Assembly (NCBI GenBank): GCA_040758375.1
Contig: JBFLWE010000014.1
Coordinates: 1 to 64,000 of the forward strand
DNA: 64,000 bases
Direction: 5' to 3'
Source: CAMLIZ01 sp040758375
GTDB lineage: Bacteria > Pseudomonadota > Gammaproteobacteria > Burkholderiales > Burkholderiaceae_C
Position numbers and translations under genes: made by a program. Every line of letters begins with the position of its first letter. Within the stretch, counting starts at the first letter, position 1. Of the stretch, positions 1 to 9,334 are shown in pieces. The notes beneath the pieces were generated by a model. The model saw only the letters and a list, made by a program, of their open reading frames with translations, made no database searches and was not told where the DNA came from.

Positions 1-2
1 CG

Positions 3-122
3 CCTGCGCAGCCCAGCGCCAAGGCGTCGGCCGAACTCGACGGCCAGGCCGAAGCGAAAGCCTCGCGCAACGGCACGCAGGCCCGCGCCGGCGGCCGCGC
101 CGACGCCCACGTCAGCCGCTGA
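3..122 (+). CDS. C-terminal tail of an unidentified protein (cut by window start)
   Basis: An open frame runs in from the left edge and ends at a TGA at 120-122. It gives 39 residues rich in Ala, Gly and Arg, ending DAHVSR. Third codon positions are almost all G or C, as in the genes around it, which supports real coding. No domain can be recognised in so short and biased a stretch. The next gene starts 29 bases later on the same strand. Confidence 0.35.
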   Translation, partial: PAQPSAKASAELDGQAEAKASRNGTQARAGGRADAHVSR

Positions 123-151
123 CCGCCACCGCCATTCCTCTGGAGCATTCG

Positions 152-1348
152 ATGAGCACCTCCCGGCATCCCATCCGCCCGATGCGGCGCACCGTGGCGG
201 CACTGGCCCCGCTGGCCCTGCTGGCCGCCTGCGGCGGCGGCGGCAGCAGCAGCGACGGCCAGGGCACGCTGCGCATGTCCATGACCGATGCACCGGCCTG
301 CGGCTACGACGCGGTGTACGTCACCGTCGAAAAGGTGCGCGTGCACCAGAGCGCCAATGCGGCCGAGGCCGACGCCGGCTGGCGCGAGATCGTGCTGTCG
401 CCGGCCAAGCGGGTGGACCTGCTGAGCCTCACCAACGGTGTGCTCGAGGAGCTGGGCCAGACCGCTTTGCCGGCGGGCCACTACACCCAGCTGCGCCTGC
501 AGCTGGCCGCCAACGGCGGCAGCGGCACGCCGGCCAACGCCGTGGTGGTGGGCGGCAACGAAATCGCGCTCGACACGCCCAGCGCGCAGCAGTCGGGCCT
601 GAAGCTCAATGCCAACATCGAGGTCGAAGCCGACAAGGTGGCCGACTTCGTGCTCGACTTCGACGCCTGCAAGTCGGTGGTCAAGCGCGGCAACAGCGGC
701 CGCTACAACCTCAAGCCGGTGGTCAGCATCATCCCGCGCCTCAGCGACGCGGGCATGCGCGTGGTGGGCTACGTGGCGCCGGCGCTGGCCACCACCGGCA
801 CGCAGGTGTCGGTGCAGCTCAACGGCGTGCCGGTGAAGGCCACGCCGCCCGATGCCACCGGCCGCTTCACGCTGTACCCGGTGCCGGCCGGCACCTACGA
901 CCTGGTGGTGTCGGCCGAGGGCCGAGTCACCGCCACCATCACCGGCGTGCCGGTGACCACCAGCGCCTACACCTACGTGAATGCGCAGACCGCACCGATC
1001 GACCCGCCCGCGGCGACGATGCGCAGCACCGCCGGTGTGGTGAGTACCGGCGCCACACCGGTGGACGCGATGGTGCGCGTGCTCAAGGCCTACACCGGCG
1101 GCCCGACCGTCGAGGTGGCCGCGGCCCCGGCCGATGCGGTGACCGGCGCGTTCGGCTTCAGCCTGCCTTCAGGCGCCCCGGTGAAGATGGCCTACGTGGC
1201 CAGCGCCAGCACGCTGAACTTCACGGCCGACAGCGCCACGCCCACAGGCAAGTACACGCTGGAAGCCGCCTCGGGCCTCGACGTGAAGACCCAGGCCATC
1301 GACCTGAGCACGGCCGACGCGCTGGGCCTGTCCCTGATCCTCCCCTGA
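152..1348 (+). CDS. DUF4382 domain lipoprotein
   Basis: The 398-residue protein opens with a lipoprotein signal peptide: basic N-terminus, a hydrophobic stretch and the lipobox LLAAC, followed by a Gly/Ser linker. It should therefore be lipid-anchored in the cell envelope. Residues from about 36 to 195 match the DUF4382 pattern (RMSMTDAP at the start, V-x-V-x-K-V-R-V, then LDLLSL-like and LPAGHYTQLRL segments). The part from about 205 to 280 looks like a carboxypeptidase-regulatory or prealbumin-type beta sandwich (VPAGTYDLVVSAEG). DUF4382 has no proven function that I know of. The gene appears to be transcribed alone or with the truncated gene before it, and it ends at a strong terminator. 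The family call is firm; the role is unknown. Confidence 0.85.
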   Translation: MSTSRHPIRPMRRTVAALAPLALLAACGGGGSSSDGQGTLRMSMTDAPACGYDAVYVTVEKVRVHQSANAAEADAGWREIVLSPAKRVDLLSLTNGVLEELGQTALPAGHYTQLRLQLAANGGSGTPANAVVVGGNEIALDTPSAQQSGLKLNANIEVEADKVADFVLDFDACKSVVKRGNSGRYNLKPVVSIIPRLSDAGMRVVGYVAPALATTGTQVSVQLNGVPVKATPPDATGRFTLYPVPAGTYDLVVSAEGRVTATITGVPVTTSAYTYVNAQTAPIDPPAATMRSTAGVVSTGATPVDAMVRVLKAYTGGPTVEVAAAPADAVTGAFGFSLPSGAPVKMAYVASASTLNFTADSATPTGKYTLEAASGLDVKTQAIDLSTADALGLSLILP

Positions 1349-1365
1349 GTCTTGCGACTCGGTTC

Positions 1366-1401
1366 GGCCGGCACACGCTGAGGTGTGCCGGCCATTTTTT
1401 T
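1366..1401 (+). terminator. Rho-independent terminator of the DUF4382 gene
   Basis: A perfect 11-base-pair GC-rich stem (GGCCGGCACAC at 1366-1376 with its complement at 1383-1393) is followed by an A and seven T at 1395-1401. It lies 18 bases after the stop codon. The T-run is only on the plus strand, so it serves the lipoprotein gene rather than the convergent aceB. Confidence 0.9.
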
Positions 1402-1407
1402 GGGAGC

Positions 1408-2988
<1,581 letters not shown>

Positions 2989-3005
2989 CGTGGACTCCTT
3001 GCGTT

Positions 3006-3695
3006 CTATTGCGGGAAAAACTGCAGCACATCGGCCAGGCTGCGGCCGATGCGGGTGGGTTCGGTGCCCAGCGCCTCCAGCGGCGCGCCGGCGCGGTTGA
3101 CCCACAGCGTGGTGTAGCCGTACCAGGTGGCGCCGATCGCGTCCCAGCCGTTGCTGGAGACGAACAGGATCTGCCGGGGTGCCAGTTGCAGGGCCTCGGG
3201 CCCCAGCGCGTAGGCGGCGCGGTCGGTCTTGTAGCGCTTGACGGTGTGCACGCTCAGCACCGGGTCGACGAGCTCGGACAGCCCGGCGCTCTTCACCGCC
3301 ACCTGCAGCATCTCGGGGTCGCCGTTGCTCAGGATGCCGGCGCGCACGCCGCGCTCGCGCAAGGCCTGCAGCACGCCCTTGTTCTCGGGAAAGGCCGACA
3401 GGTGCCGGTACTGGTTCATCAGCCGCTCCTCGGCCTCGGCGGCCATCGTCAGCTTCAGGCTCTGCGCGGCAAAGCGCAGGCCGGCGCGCGTGACGTCCCA
3501 GAAGGGCTGGTAGCGGCCGCTCATCGTGAGCAGGCGCGTGTATTCGATCTGCTTGTCGCGCCACAGCCTGGCCAGTGCCTCGCCCTGGCCGGGAAACAGC
3601 TGCTCGGCCAGCAGCCCGACGCTGTACACGTCGAACAGCGTGCCGTAGGCATCGAAGAGCACGGCTTTGACCGGGGGCAGCGCAGGCGTAGGCAT
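3006..3695 (-). CDS. Haloacid dehalogenase, type II (HAD superfamily)
   Basis: A 229-residue cytoplasmic hydrolase of the L-2-haloacid dehalogenase type. The nucleophile motif is LFDAYGTLFD (Asp15), followed by ILSNGDPEML (motif II), KRYKTDRAAY (motif III Lys) and SSNGWDAIGATWYGY, a block typical of type II haloacid dehalogenases rather than of general HAD phosphatases. The start MPTPALPP places the nucleophile at the usual distance; an in-frame ATG at 3731 would add 12 residues with no better ribosome site. It lies directly upstream of aceB. Dehalogenation of haloacetate would give glycolate, one oxidation from the malate synthase substrate glyoxylate, but a different natural substrate is equally possible. 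Confidence 0.85.
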   Translation of the reverse strand: MPTPALPPVKAVLFDAYGTLFDVYSVGLLAEQLFPGQGEALARLWRDKQIEYTRLLTMSGRYQPFWDVTRAGLRFAAQSLKLTMAAEAEERLMNQYRHLSAFPENKGVLQALRERGVRAGILSNGDPEMLQVAVKSAGLSELVDPVLSVHTVKRYKTDRAAYALGPEALQLAPRQILFVSSNGWDAIGATWYGYTTLWVNRAGAPLEALGTEPTRIGRSLADVLQFFPQ

Positions 3696-3792
3696 CGTGT
3701 CGGCGACTGTATTGCGAACTTTCCCGAGCATTGAGCGCGCGAAAGGCGATTGATCTTTGCGCCGAAGTGGTGGAATCAGCCGGTCGCCGGTC

Positions 3793-3798
3793 TATATT
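3793..3798 (+). promoter_or_regulatory. -10-like hexamer of the LysR gene
   Basis: TATATT lies eight bases before the ATG at 3807, with no Shine-Dalgarno sequence between. Transcription would start at or next to the ATG, giving a leaderless mRNA. The -35 region is weak. The same layout recurs at several other genes in the window. Confidence 0.5.
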
Positions 3799-3806
3799 GA
3801 CGGGCC

Positions 3807-4739
3807 ATGGACCGCCTCAAGCAGATCGAATCCTTCGTCGCGGTGGCCACCAAGGGCAGCCTCACCGCCGCCGCGCAGGCCGAGGGCGTGGCGCCGGCGG
3901 TGATCGGCCGGCGCATCGACGCGCTGGAGGAGCGGCTGGGCGTGAAGCTGCTGGTGCGCACCACGCGCCGCATCACGCTCACCCACGAAGGCAGCGCCTT
4001 CCTCGAGGACTGCCAGCGCCTGCTCACCGACCTGGCCAATGCCGAGGCCAGCGTCAGCGCCGGCGGCGTGAAGGCCAGCGGCTCGCTGCGCGTCACCGCG
4101 CCGGCCGGCTTCGGCCGCCGCCACGTGGCGCCGCTGGTGCCGCGCTTCCTGGCCGAGCACCCCGACGTGCACGTCTCGCTCAACCTGTCGGACCGCGTGG
4201 TGGACATCGTGCACGAGAGCTTCGACTGCGCGGTGCGCGTGGGCGACCTGGCCGATTCCAGCCTGATCAGCGTGCGCCTGGCCGACAACCGGCGCCTGTG
4301 CGTGGCCACGCCGGGCTACCTGCAGCGTGCCGGCGTGCCGCAGCATCCGTCCGAGCTGTTCAAGCACGAGTGCCTCACCCTCAGCTCCGACGCCAGCCAG
4401 ACGCGCGGCTGGGCCTTCACGGTCGACGGCGAGGTGGTCCACCTGCGCCCGCATGGGCGGCTCGATTGCAGCGACGGCCAGGTGCTGCACGACTGGTGCC
4501 TCGCCGGCCTGGGGCTGGCCTGGCGCAGCACCTGGGAGGTGGAGCAGGAGATCAGCAGCGGGCAGCTGGTGACGGTGCTGGACGACTTTGCCGCGCCGCC
4601 CAACGGCATTTACGCGGTGTTCCCGCATGCCAAGCACCTGCCGCTGCGCGTGCGGCTGTGGATCGATTTCCTGAAGCACACCTACGGCGACCCGCGCTAC
4701 TGGAAACAACCCGCCGCTGGGCAAGCGGCGCCGCTTTGA
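3807..4739 (+). CDS. LysR family transcriptional regulator
   Basis: A 310-residue LysR-type regulator. The winged helix-turn-helix is at residues 1-60 (MDRLKQIESFVAVATKGSLT, then IGRRIDALEERLGVKLL). The periplasmic-binding-like effector domain follows at about 90-295, with the pattern GSLRVTAPAGFGRRHVAPLV and FDCAVRVGDLADSSL common to the CrgA-like subgroup. It is divergent from the haloacid dehalogenase-aceB pair across a 111-base gap and has a downstream DUF2214 gene on its own strand. By position it may control the divergent pair; the effector cannot be inferred. Confidence 0.93.
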   Translation: MDRLKQIESFVAVATKGSLTAAAQAEGVAPAVIGRRIDALEERLGVKLLVRTTRRITLTHEGSAFLEDCQRLLTDLANAEASVSAGGVKASGSLRVTAPAGFGRRHVAPLVPRFLAEHPDVHVSLNLSDRVVDIVHESFDCAVRVGDLADSSLISVRLADNRRLCVATPGYLQRAGVPQHPSELFKHECLTLSSDASQTRGWAFTVDGEVVHLRPHGRLDCSDGQVLHDWCLAGLGLAWRSTWEVEQEISSGQLVTVLDDFAAPPNGIYAVFPHAKHLPLRVRLWIDFLKHTYGDPRYWKQPAAGQAAPL

Positions 4740-4754
4740 GCAGAATCGCGCGCC

Positions 4755-5210
4755 ATGCTGCTCGAAGCCCTGCTCGCCTACCTGCACATCGGCGCCATCC
4801 TCGCGGTGGCGGTGTTCCTCACCAGCGAAGCGGCGCTGTGCCGCACGGAATGGATGAACGCCGCGGTGGTGCGCCGGCTGGCGCGCGTGGACTTCATCTA
4901 CATGCTGTCCGCCATCGCGCTGCTGGCCACCGGGCTGGCGCGCACCTGGTGGGGCGTCAAGGGCGCCGGCTGGTACTGGCAGCAGCCGCTGCTGCACCTG
5001 AAGCTCACGCTGTTCGTCGTGATCGGGCTGATGTCGATCAAGCCCACGCTGCTGTTCGGCCGGTGGCGCAAGCGGCTCGACGCCGACGGCACGCTGCCGG
5101 CCGAGCACGAGATCCGCAGCGCGCGCCGCTGGATCATGATCGAGGCCCATTTGCTGGCGCTGGTGCCGCTGGCCGGGACCCTGCTCGCACGGGGCGTGTT
5201 CACACGTTGA
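4755..5210 (+). CDS. DUF2214 family membrane protein
   Basis: A 151-residue protein with four predicted membrane helices (about residues 5-25, 48-67, 78-96 and 125-147). The pattern LLAYLHIGAILAVAVFL, EAALCR and the charged loop RWRKRLDADG resemble the DUF2214 family of inner-membrane proteins. The function of the family is not known to me. It starts 15 bases after the LysR stop. CAGAAT at 4741-4746 could be a private -10 eight bases before the ATG. The next gene follows after 10 bases. Confidence 0.75.
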   Translation: MLLEALLAYLHIGAILAVAVFLTSEAALCRTEWMNAAVVRRLARVDFIYMLSAIALLATGLARTWWGVKGAGWYWQQPLLHLKLTLFVVIGLMSIKPTLLFGRWRKRLDADGTLPAEHEIRSARRWIMIEAHLLALVPLAGTLLARGVFTR

Positions 5211-5220
5211 GGAGATGCCG

Positions 5221-5775
5221 ATGAAGCCGCGCTACCTGATCGCCCTGATGACCGCCAGCCTGGCCTTGGGCAGCCACGCCGCCGACCCCGCCAAGCGCAA
5301 GCCCGGGCTGTGGGAGGTGCAGAGCACCACCCAGGGCGCCGGCCTGCCGCAAGGCGGCATGCCCGACATGGGCGAGGCGATGAAGAACATGTCGCCCGAG
5401 CAGCGCGCGATGGTGGAAAAGATGATGAAGGAGCGCGGCGTGGGCATGGGCGCCAAGCCCAACAGCTTCCGCTACTGCCTGAGCAAGGAGCAGGCAGAGC
5501 GCGATTCGGTGCCCAAGCCCGACCCTGACACCGACTGCACGCACAAGATGACGCCGGTGTCCTCCAGCGAGGCGAAGTTCAGCTTCAGCTGCAAGCGCAA
5601 GGACGGCAGCACGGTCGAGGGCCAGGGCCGCGCCTACGACCTCACGCCCGAGAGCTATGCGATGGACCTGCGCATGCAGGCGCAGCACCAGGGCCAGCCG
5701 ATGGACATGCAGATGAAGCAAAAGGGCCGCTGGCTGGGTGCGGACTGCCAGGGCCTGAAGCCGATGGGCCGCTGA
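5221..5775 (+). CDS. DUF3617 family exported protein
   Basis: A 184-residue protein with a signal peptide (MKPRYLIALMTASLALGSHA, cut before ADPAK). The mature start KRKPGLWEVQSTT is typical of DUF3617 proteins (K-P-G-L-W-E), as are the Met-rich middle and the paired cysteines at the FRYCLS and DTDCTHKM segments. It is probably periplasmic; the role is unknown. Two ATG codons compete: the one at 5215 abuts GGAG, while the one at 5221 has that GGAG (5211-5214) six bases before it, so the second was chosen. It shares a likely transcript with the DUF2214 gene. Confidence 0.82.
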   Translation: MKPRYLIALMTASLALGSHAADPAKRKPGLWEVQSTTQGAGLPQGGMPDMGEAMKNMSPEQRAMVEKMMKERGVGMGAKPNSFRYCLSKEQAERDSVPKPDPDTDCTHKMTPVSSSEAKFSFSCKRKDGSTVEGQGRAYDLTPESYAMDLRMQAQHQGQPMDMQMKQKGRWLGADCQGLKPMGR

Positions 5776-5796
5776 CCCGGCCGGCGCCGCCCGAGC

Positions 5797-5810
5797 TTGA
5801 CCTCGATCAA
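5797..5810 (+). promoter_or_regulatory. Fnr/Dnr-type activator box upstream of the NO reductase genes
   Basis: TTGACCTCGATCAA is a near-perfect match to the Fnr/Dnr dyad TTGAT-N4-ATCAA (one mismatch). Its centre is about 42 bases before the position expected for the transcript start near 5845, the class II activator distance. It implies induction under low oxygen or nitric oxide by a Crp/Fnr family protein that is not encoded in the window. Confidence 0.75.
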
Positions 5811-5841
5811 AGGCATACGGGATCTACGTTCGCAAAATAGA

Positions 5842-5856
5842 TGCATTCCAAATGCA
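5842..5856 (+). promoter_or_regulatory. Putative NsrR operator
   Basis: TGCATTCCAAATGCA is a perfect six-base inverted repeat with a three-base spacer, close to the known NsrR consensus of AT-rich GATGCATTT-type half sites. It would overlap the transcript start predicted from the Fnr/Dnr box and lies 24 bases before the DUF2249 start codon. A gene for NsrR ends the same gene group, so autoregulation through nitric oxide is likely. Confidence 0.7.
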
Positions 5857-5880
5857 CCTTTAACCGAACGGAGCCTTGAG

Positions 5881-6165
5881 ATGTCGATCCCCGCATCCGC
5901 CACTGTCGATGTGCGCAGCATCCCGCCGCGCGAGCGCCACCCGCTGATCTTCTCCACCTTCCGCAGCCTCGCCGCCGGCCAGGCCATGGAACTGGTGAAC
6001 GACCACGACCCGAAGCCGCTGTACTACCAGTTCCAAGCCGAGATGCCCGGCCGCTTCGGCTGGGACTACCTGGAAGCCGGCCCCGACACCTGGCGCGTGA
6101 GCATCACCAAGGTGGCCGATCCTCACGCCGAGGGCCGCTGCTGCGGCTCCTGCGGCGGCGCCTGA
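5881..6165 (+). CDS. DUF2249 domain protein with a cysteine-rich tail
   Basis: A 94-residue protein that is one DUF2249 domain (VDVRSIPPRERHPLIF, then LVNDHDPKPLYYQ and FGWDYLEAGPDTWRV). DUF2249 proteins are often coded with nitric oxide and denitrification genes; the molecular role is not settled. The C-terminus GRCCGSCGGA holds three cysteines and could bind metal or haem, which is inference only. GGAG stands just upstream of the ATG. The frame is open further upstream, but the extension crosses the regulatory boxes and is rejected. It is the first gene of a unit with the NO reductase, 45 bases downstream. Confidence 0.85.
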   Translation: MSIPASATVDVRSIPPRERHPLIFSTFRSLAAGQAMELVNDHDPKPLYYQFQAEMPGRFGWDYLEAGPDTWRVSITKVADPHAEGRCCGSCGGA

Positions 6166-6210
6166 AGCCGGCCTTCCTTCGCGCCTTCAACAAACTTTCG
6201 GAACTTTTCC

Positions 6211-8484
6211 ATGGACACCAACCGCAGGTTGTGGCGGTGGCTCGCGCTCGTCTTCGTGCTGTCGTTCGGCGCTCTGGGCTACCTGGGCCTACAGATCTAC
6301 CTGAGCGCACCGCCCATTCCCAAGGCCGTGGTCACCACCGACGGCGACACCCTTTTCACCGGCGACCAGATCCGCCACGGCCAGCAGGCCTGGCTGGCCG
6401 CCGGCGGCCAGCAGCTGGGCAGCGTGTGGGGCCACGGCAGCTACGTGGCGCCCGACTGGTCGGCCGACTGGCTGCACCGCGAGGCCGTGGCGCTGCAGGA
6501 CATCCGCACGCGGCAGCTGAAAAAGGACGCTGCAGCGCTGAGCGCCGCCGATCGCGGCGCGCTGGCCGCCGCGTTGAAGGAGGAGATGCGCCGCAACACC
6601 TATGACGAGGCCAGCGGCGTGCTCACCGTTTCGCCCGAGCGCGCGCAGGCCATCCGCCAGGTGGCGCGCCACATCGAGGGCGTGTTCGGCAGCGAGCCTT
6701 CGCTGGCCGCGCTGCGCGAGCAGTACGCCATGACCGAGGGCAGCCTGCCCGAGGCCACCGACCGGCAAGCCGTGGCCGCCTTCTTCTTCTGGTCGTCGTG
6801 GGCCGCGGCCACCGACCGGCCGGGCGAGCAGAACCTGTCGTACACCAGCAACTGGCCGCACGAGCCGCTGGTGGGCAACACGATGACCAGCTCGGCGGCT
6901 GTGTGGTCGATGGTCAGCGTGATCCTGCTGCTGGCCGGCATTGCAGCCATGCTGTGGTTCCACGGCGGCCGCGGCCATGGCGAGGACGACGCGCAGCCGC
7001 CGCAGGCCGACCCGCTGGCCAAGCTGGCGGCCACGCCGTCGATGAAGGCCACGCGCAAGTACTTCTTCGCGGTGATCGGCCTGATCCTGCTGCAGATCGG
7101 CATGGGCATCGTGACCGCGCACTACGCGGTGGAAGGGCAGTCGTTCTTCGGCCTGCCGCTGGCCGACGTGCTGCCGTTCACGGTGAGCCGCACCGTGCAC
7201 ACGCAGGTAGGCGTGTTCTGGATCGCCACCGCCTGGCTGGCCACCGGCCTGTACATCGCGCCGCTGCTCGGCGGCCGCGAGCCCAAGTTGCAGAAGCTGG
7301 GCGTGGACCTGCTGTTCTGGGCGCTGATCGCCATCGTGGTGGGCTCCACCGCGACCGGCTGGCTGGGCACGTTGCAGCACCGCGGCGTGGACTTCAGCTT
7401 CTGGATCGGCAACCAGGGCCTGGAATTCACCAGCATGGGCCGCGTGTGGCAACTGCTGCTGTTCGTGGGCCTGCTGTTCTGGGTGTTCCTGCTCGGCCGC
7501 GCGCTGTGGCCCGCGCTGATGAAGCCTTCGGAAACCCGCGGTCTGATCGCGATGGTGTTCCTGTCGGCCACCTGCATCGGCGGCTTCTACGCCAGCTCGC
7601 TCACCTGGGGCCAGCACACGCACTACTCGATGATCGAGTACTGGCGCTGGTGGCTGGTGCACCTGTGGGTGGAAGGCTTCTTCGAGGTGTTCGCCACCGC
7701 GGTGATCGCGCTGATCTTCACCAAGCTCGGGCTGGTGCGCGCCACCAGCGCCAACCGGGCGATCATCGCCGAGACCATCGTGTTCCTGTTCGGCGGCATC
7801 CTGGGCACGCTGCACCACCTGTACTGGACCGGCACGCCCACCTCGGTGATCGCCGTGGGCGCGGTGTTCTCCGCGCTGGAGGTGGTGCCGCTCACGCTGA
7901 TCGGCCTGGAAGCGCTGCAGACCTGGCGCAAGTCGCAGGGGCTGGCCTGGCTGGGCGCCTACAAGTGGGTGATCCTGAGCTTCGTCTCGGTGGGCTTCTG
8001 GAACACCGTGGGCGCCGGCCTGCTGGGCTTTGCGATCAACCCGCCGGCTTCGCTGTACTACGTGCAAGGCTTGAACATGACGCCGGCCCACGGCCATGCG
8101 GCACTGTTCGGCGTGTACGGCATGCTCGGCATCGGCCTGATGCTGTTCTGCCTGCGCGGCCTGTATGCACGCCACCTGCATGCCGACCGGCTGCTCAAGC
8201 CCGCCTTCTGGGGCCTGAACGGCGGCCTGGCGATGATGGTGTTCATGTCGCTGCTGCCGGCCGGCCTGTACCAGGCCTGGGCCAGCATCACGCAAGGGCT
8301 GTGGTTCGCCCGCTCGCCCGAGATGGTGCACAGCCCGGTGATGGAAGCGCTGGTGTGGCTGCGCGTGCCGGGTGACATGGTGTTCGCCGCCGGTGCGGTG
8401 CTGCTGGCGCTGTATGCGCTGAAGCTGCTGCGCCGGCCCGCCGCCGCGCAGGCGGTGGGCGCCGTGCCCGCCGCGGCTCGGTGA
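6211..8484 (+). CDS. norB: Quinol-dependent nitric oxide reductase (single subunit, NorZ/qNor type)
   Basis: Reduces two NO to N2O with electrons from quinol at the inner membrane. At 757 residues it has the length of the single-subunit qNor, with an N-terminal membrane anchor (LVFVLSFGALGYLGLQIYL) and a periplasmic cytochrome c-like fold lacking haem, fused to a haem-copper-oxidase-type core of about 12 helices. Core histidine motifs are visible: RTVHTQVGVFW (haem ligand region), HLWVEGFFEVFATA (FeB His and Glu), GILGTLHHLYWTG (paired His) and AHGHAALFGVYG. It has no NorC partner, which fits qNor. The upstream boxes predict NO and oxygen control. The usual role is detoxification as well as denitrification; no nitrite or nitrous oxide reductase gene is in the window. 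Confidence 0.95.
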   Translation: MDTNRRLWRWLALVFVLSFGALGYLGLQIYLSAPPIPKAVVTTDGDTLFTGDQIRHGQQAWLAAGGQQLGSVWGHGSYVAPDWSADWLHREAVALQDIRTRQLKKDAAALSAADRGALAAALKEEMRRNTYDEASGVLTVSPERAQAIRQVARHIEGVFGSEPSLAALREQYAMTEGSLPEATDRQAVAAFFFWSSWAAATDRPGEQNLSYTSNWPHEPLVGNTMTSSAAVWSMVSVILLLAGIAAMLWFHGGRGHGEDDAQPPQADPLAKLAATPSMKATRKYFFAVIGLILLQIGMGIVTAHYAVEGQSFFGLPLADVLPFTVSRTVHTQVGVFWIATAWLATGLYIAPLLGGREPKLQKLGVDLLFWALIAIVVGSTATGWLGTLQHRGVDFSFWIGNQGLEFTSMGRVWQLLLFVGLLFWVFLLGRALWPALMKPSETRGLIAMVFLSATCIGGFYASSLTWGQHTHYSMIEYWRWWLVHLWVEGFFEVFATAVIALIFTKLGLVRATSANRAIIAETIVFLFGGILGTLHHLYWTGTPTSVIAVGAVFSALEVVPLTLIGLEALQTWRKSQGLAWLGAYKWVILSFVSVGFWNTVGAGLLGFAINPPASLYYVQGLNMTPAHGHAALFGVYGMLGIGLMLFCLRGLYARHLHADRLLKPAFWGLNGGLAMMVFMSLLPAGLYQAWASITQGLWFARSPEMVHSPVMEALVWLRVPGDMVFAAGAVLLALYALKLLRRPAAAQAVGAVPAAAR

Positions 8485-8494
8485 TGATGTCGCC

Positions 8495-8938
8495 ATGAGA
8501 CTCACCGCCTTCACCGACTACAGCCTGCGCGTGCTGATCTACCTGGCCGCCCAGCCGGGACGCCGCGCGACGATCGCGGAGGTGTCCACGGCCTTCGAGG
8601 TGAAGGAGAACCATCTGTCCAAGGTGGTGCACTTCCTCGGCAAGGCGGGGCTGCTGGCCAACGTGCGCGGCAAGGGCGGCGGGCTGGAGCTCGCGCTGCC
8701 GCCAGAGCGCATCGTGGTCGGGGAGGTGGTGCGTCAGACCGAGGGCGCCTCGGTGCCGGCGGAGTGCTTCGCCGAAAACGGCACGCCCTGCCGCATCGCC
8801 CGCAGTTGCCACCTGCGCGGCGTGCTGCAGGAAGCAGTGGACGCGTTCTACGCGGTGCTTGACCGCTACACGCTGGCCGACCTGGTGCACAACCGGCAGG
8901 CGCTGGCCAAGCTGCTGTTCATCGAACGGCACACGTGA
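8495..8938 (+). CDS. nsrR: Rrf2 family repressor, NsrR
   Basis: A 147-residue Rrf2 winged-helix regulator starting MRLTAFTDYSLRVLIYLA, the usual NsrR opening. The recognition helix region is FEVKENHLSKVVHFLGKAG. Three cysteines follow in the cluster loop (AECFAENGTPCRIARSCHLRG region, spacing C-x7-C-x5-C), the ligands of the NO-sensing [4Fe-4S] cluster in NsrR. The first gap is slightly longer than in the Escherichia coli protein. It lies 10 bases after the NO reductase gene and so is probably cotranscribed with its target, giving negative feedback through the operator at 5842-5856. Confidence 0.92.
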   Translation: MRLTAFTDYSLRVLIYLAAQPGRRATIAEVSTAFEVKENHLSKVVHFLGKAGLLANVRGKGGGLELALPPERIVVGEVVRQTEGASVPAECFAENGTPCRIARSCHLRGVLQEAVDAFYAVLDRYTLADLVHNRQALAKLLFIERHT

Positions 8939-8956
8939 GGAAGGCAAGCCGAAAGC

Positions 8957-8981
8957 AAACGGGCCCCGAGGGGCCCGTTTT
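8957..8981 (+). terminator. Terminator between nsrR and the convergent psiF-like gene
   Basis: AAACGGGCCC at 8957-8966 pairs exactly with GGGCCCGTTT at 8971-8980, with a short CGAG loop. The stem ends in TTTT on the plus strand and in TTT plus CTTTC on the minus strand, so it could act in both directions. T-runs are short, so efficiency is uncertain. Confidence 0.7.
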
Positions 8982-9000
8982 GCTGCGGCGTGCGGCCGTC

Positions 9001-9216
9001 TCACTTCTTCTTCAGGCACTCCTTCATGAACGCCCGGCGCTCAGCACCCGGCTTGCCGGTGGCCTTGAAGTCGTCGCTGCAGGTTTTCATCTTGTTTTGC
9101 TGCGTCGCCTTGGCCTTGGCGGGCGCGGAGGCGGCCTCGGCGGCCGCATCGGCGGCATGGGCTGCCAGGCTCATGCCGGCAAGGGCCAGGGTCAGGGCAG
9201 CGAACAGGGGTTTCAT
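9001..9216 (-). CDS. PsiF-like small exported protein
   Basis: A 71-residue protein with a signal peptide (MKPLFAALTLALAGMSLAAHA) and one PsiF repeat (KMKTCSDDFKATGK, then AERRAFMKECLKKK). PsiF of Escherichia coli carries two such repeats and belongs to the phosphate starvation regulon; the function of the repeat is unknown. Here only one copy is present, in a short Ala/Lys-rich mature protein. AAGGAGAGGAA stands just before the ATG. It is likely periplasmic. It follows the kinase gene on the same strand after a gap of 118 bases. Confidence 0.85.
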   Translation of the reverse strand: MKPLFAALTLALAGMSLAAHAADAAAEAASAPAKAKATQQNKMKTCSDDFKATGKPGAERRAFMKECLKKK

Positions 9217-9334
9217 GTATTTCCTCTCCTTCCAGTGTGGATACCGCCGATGCTGGTGGCGGCATCGGGCACAACGCGGGCGAGGCAGCCACAGCCGACA
9301 GCTCTGCCCCCCAAACCTTCGGGAGAGACAAGCC

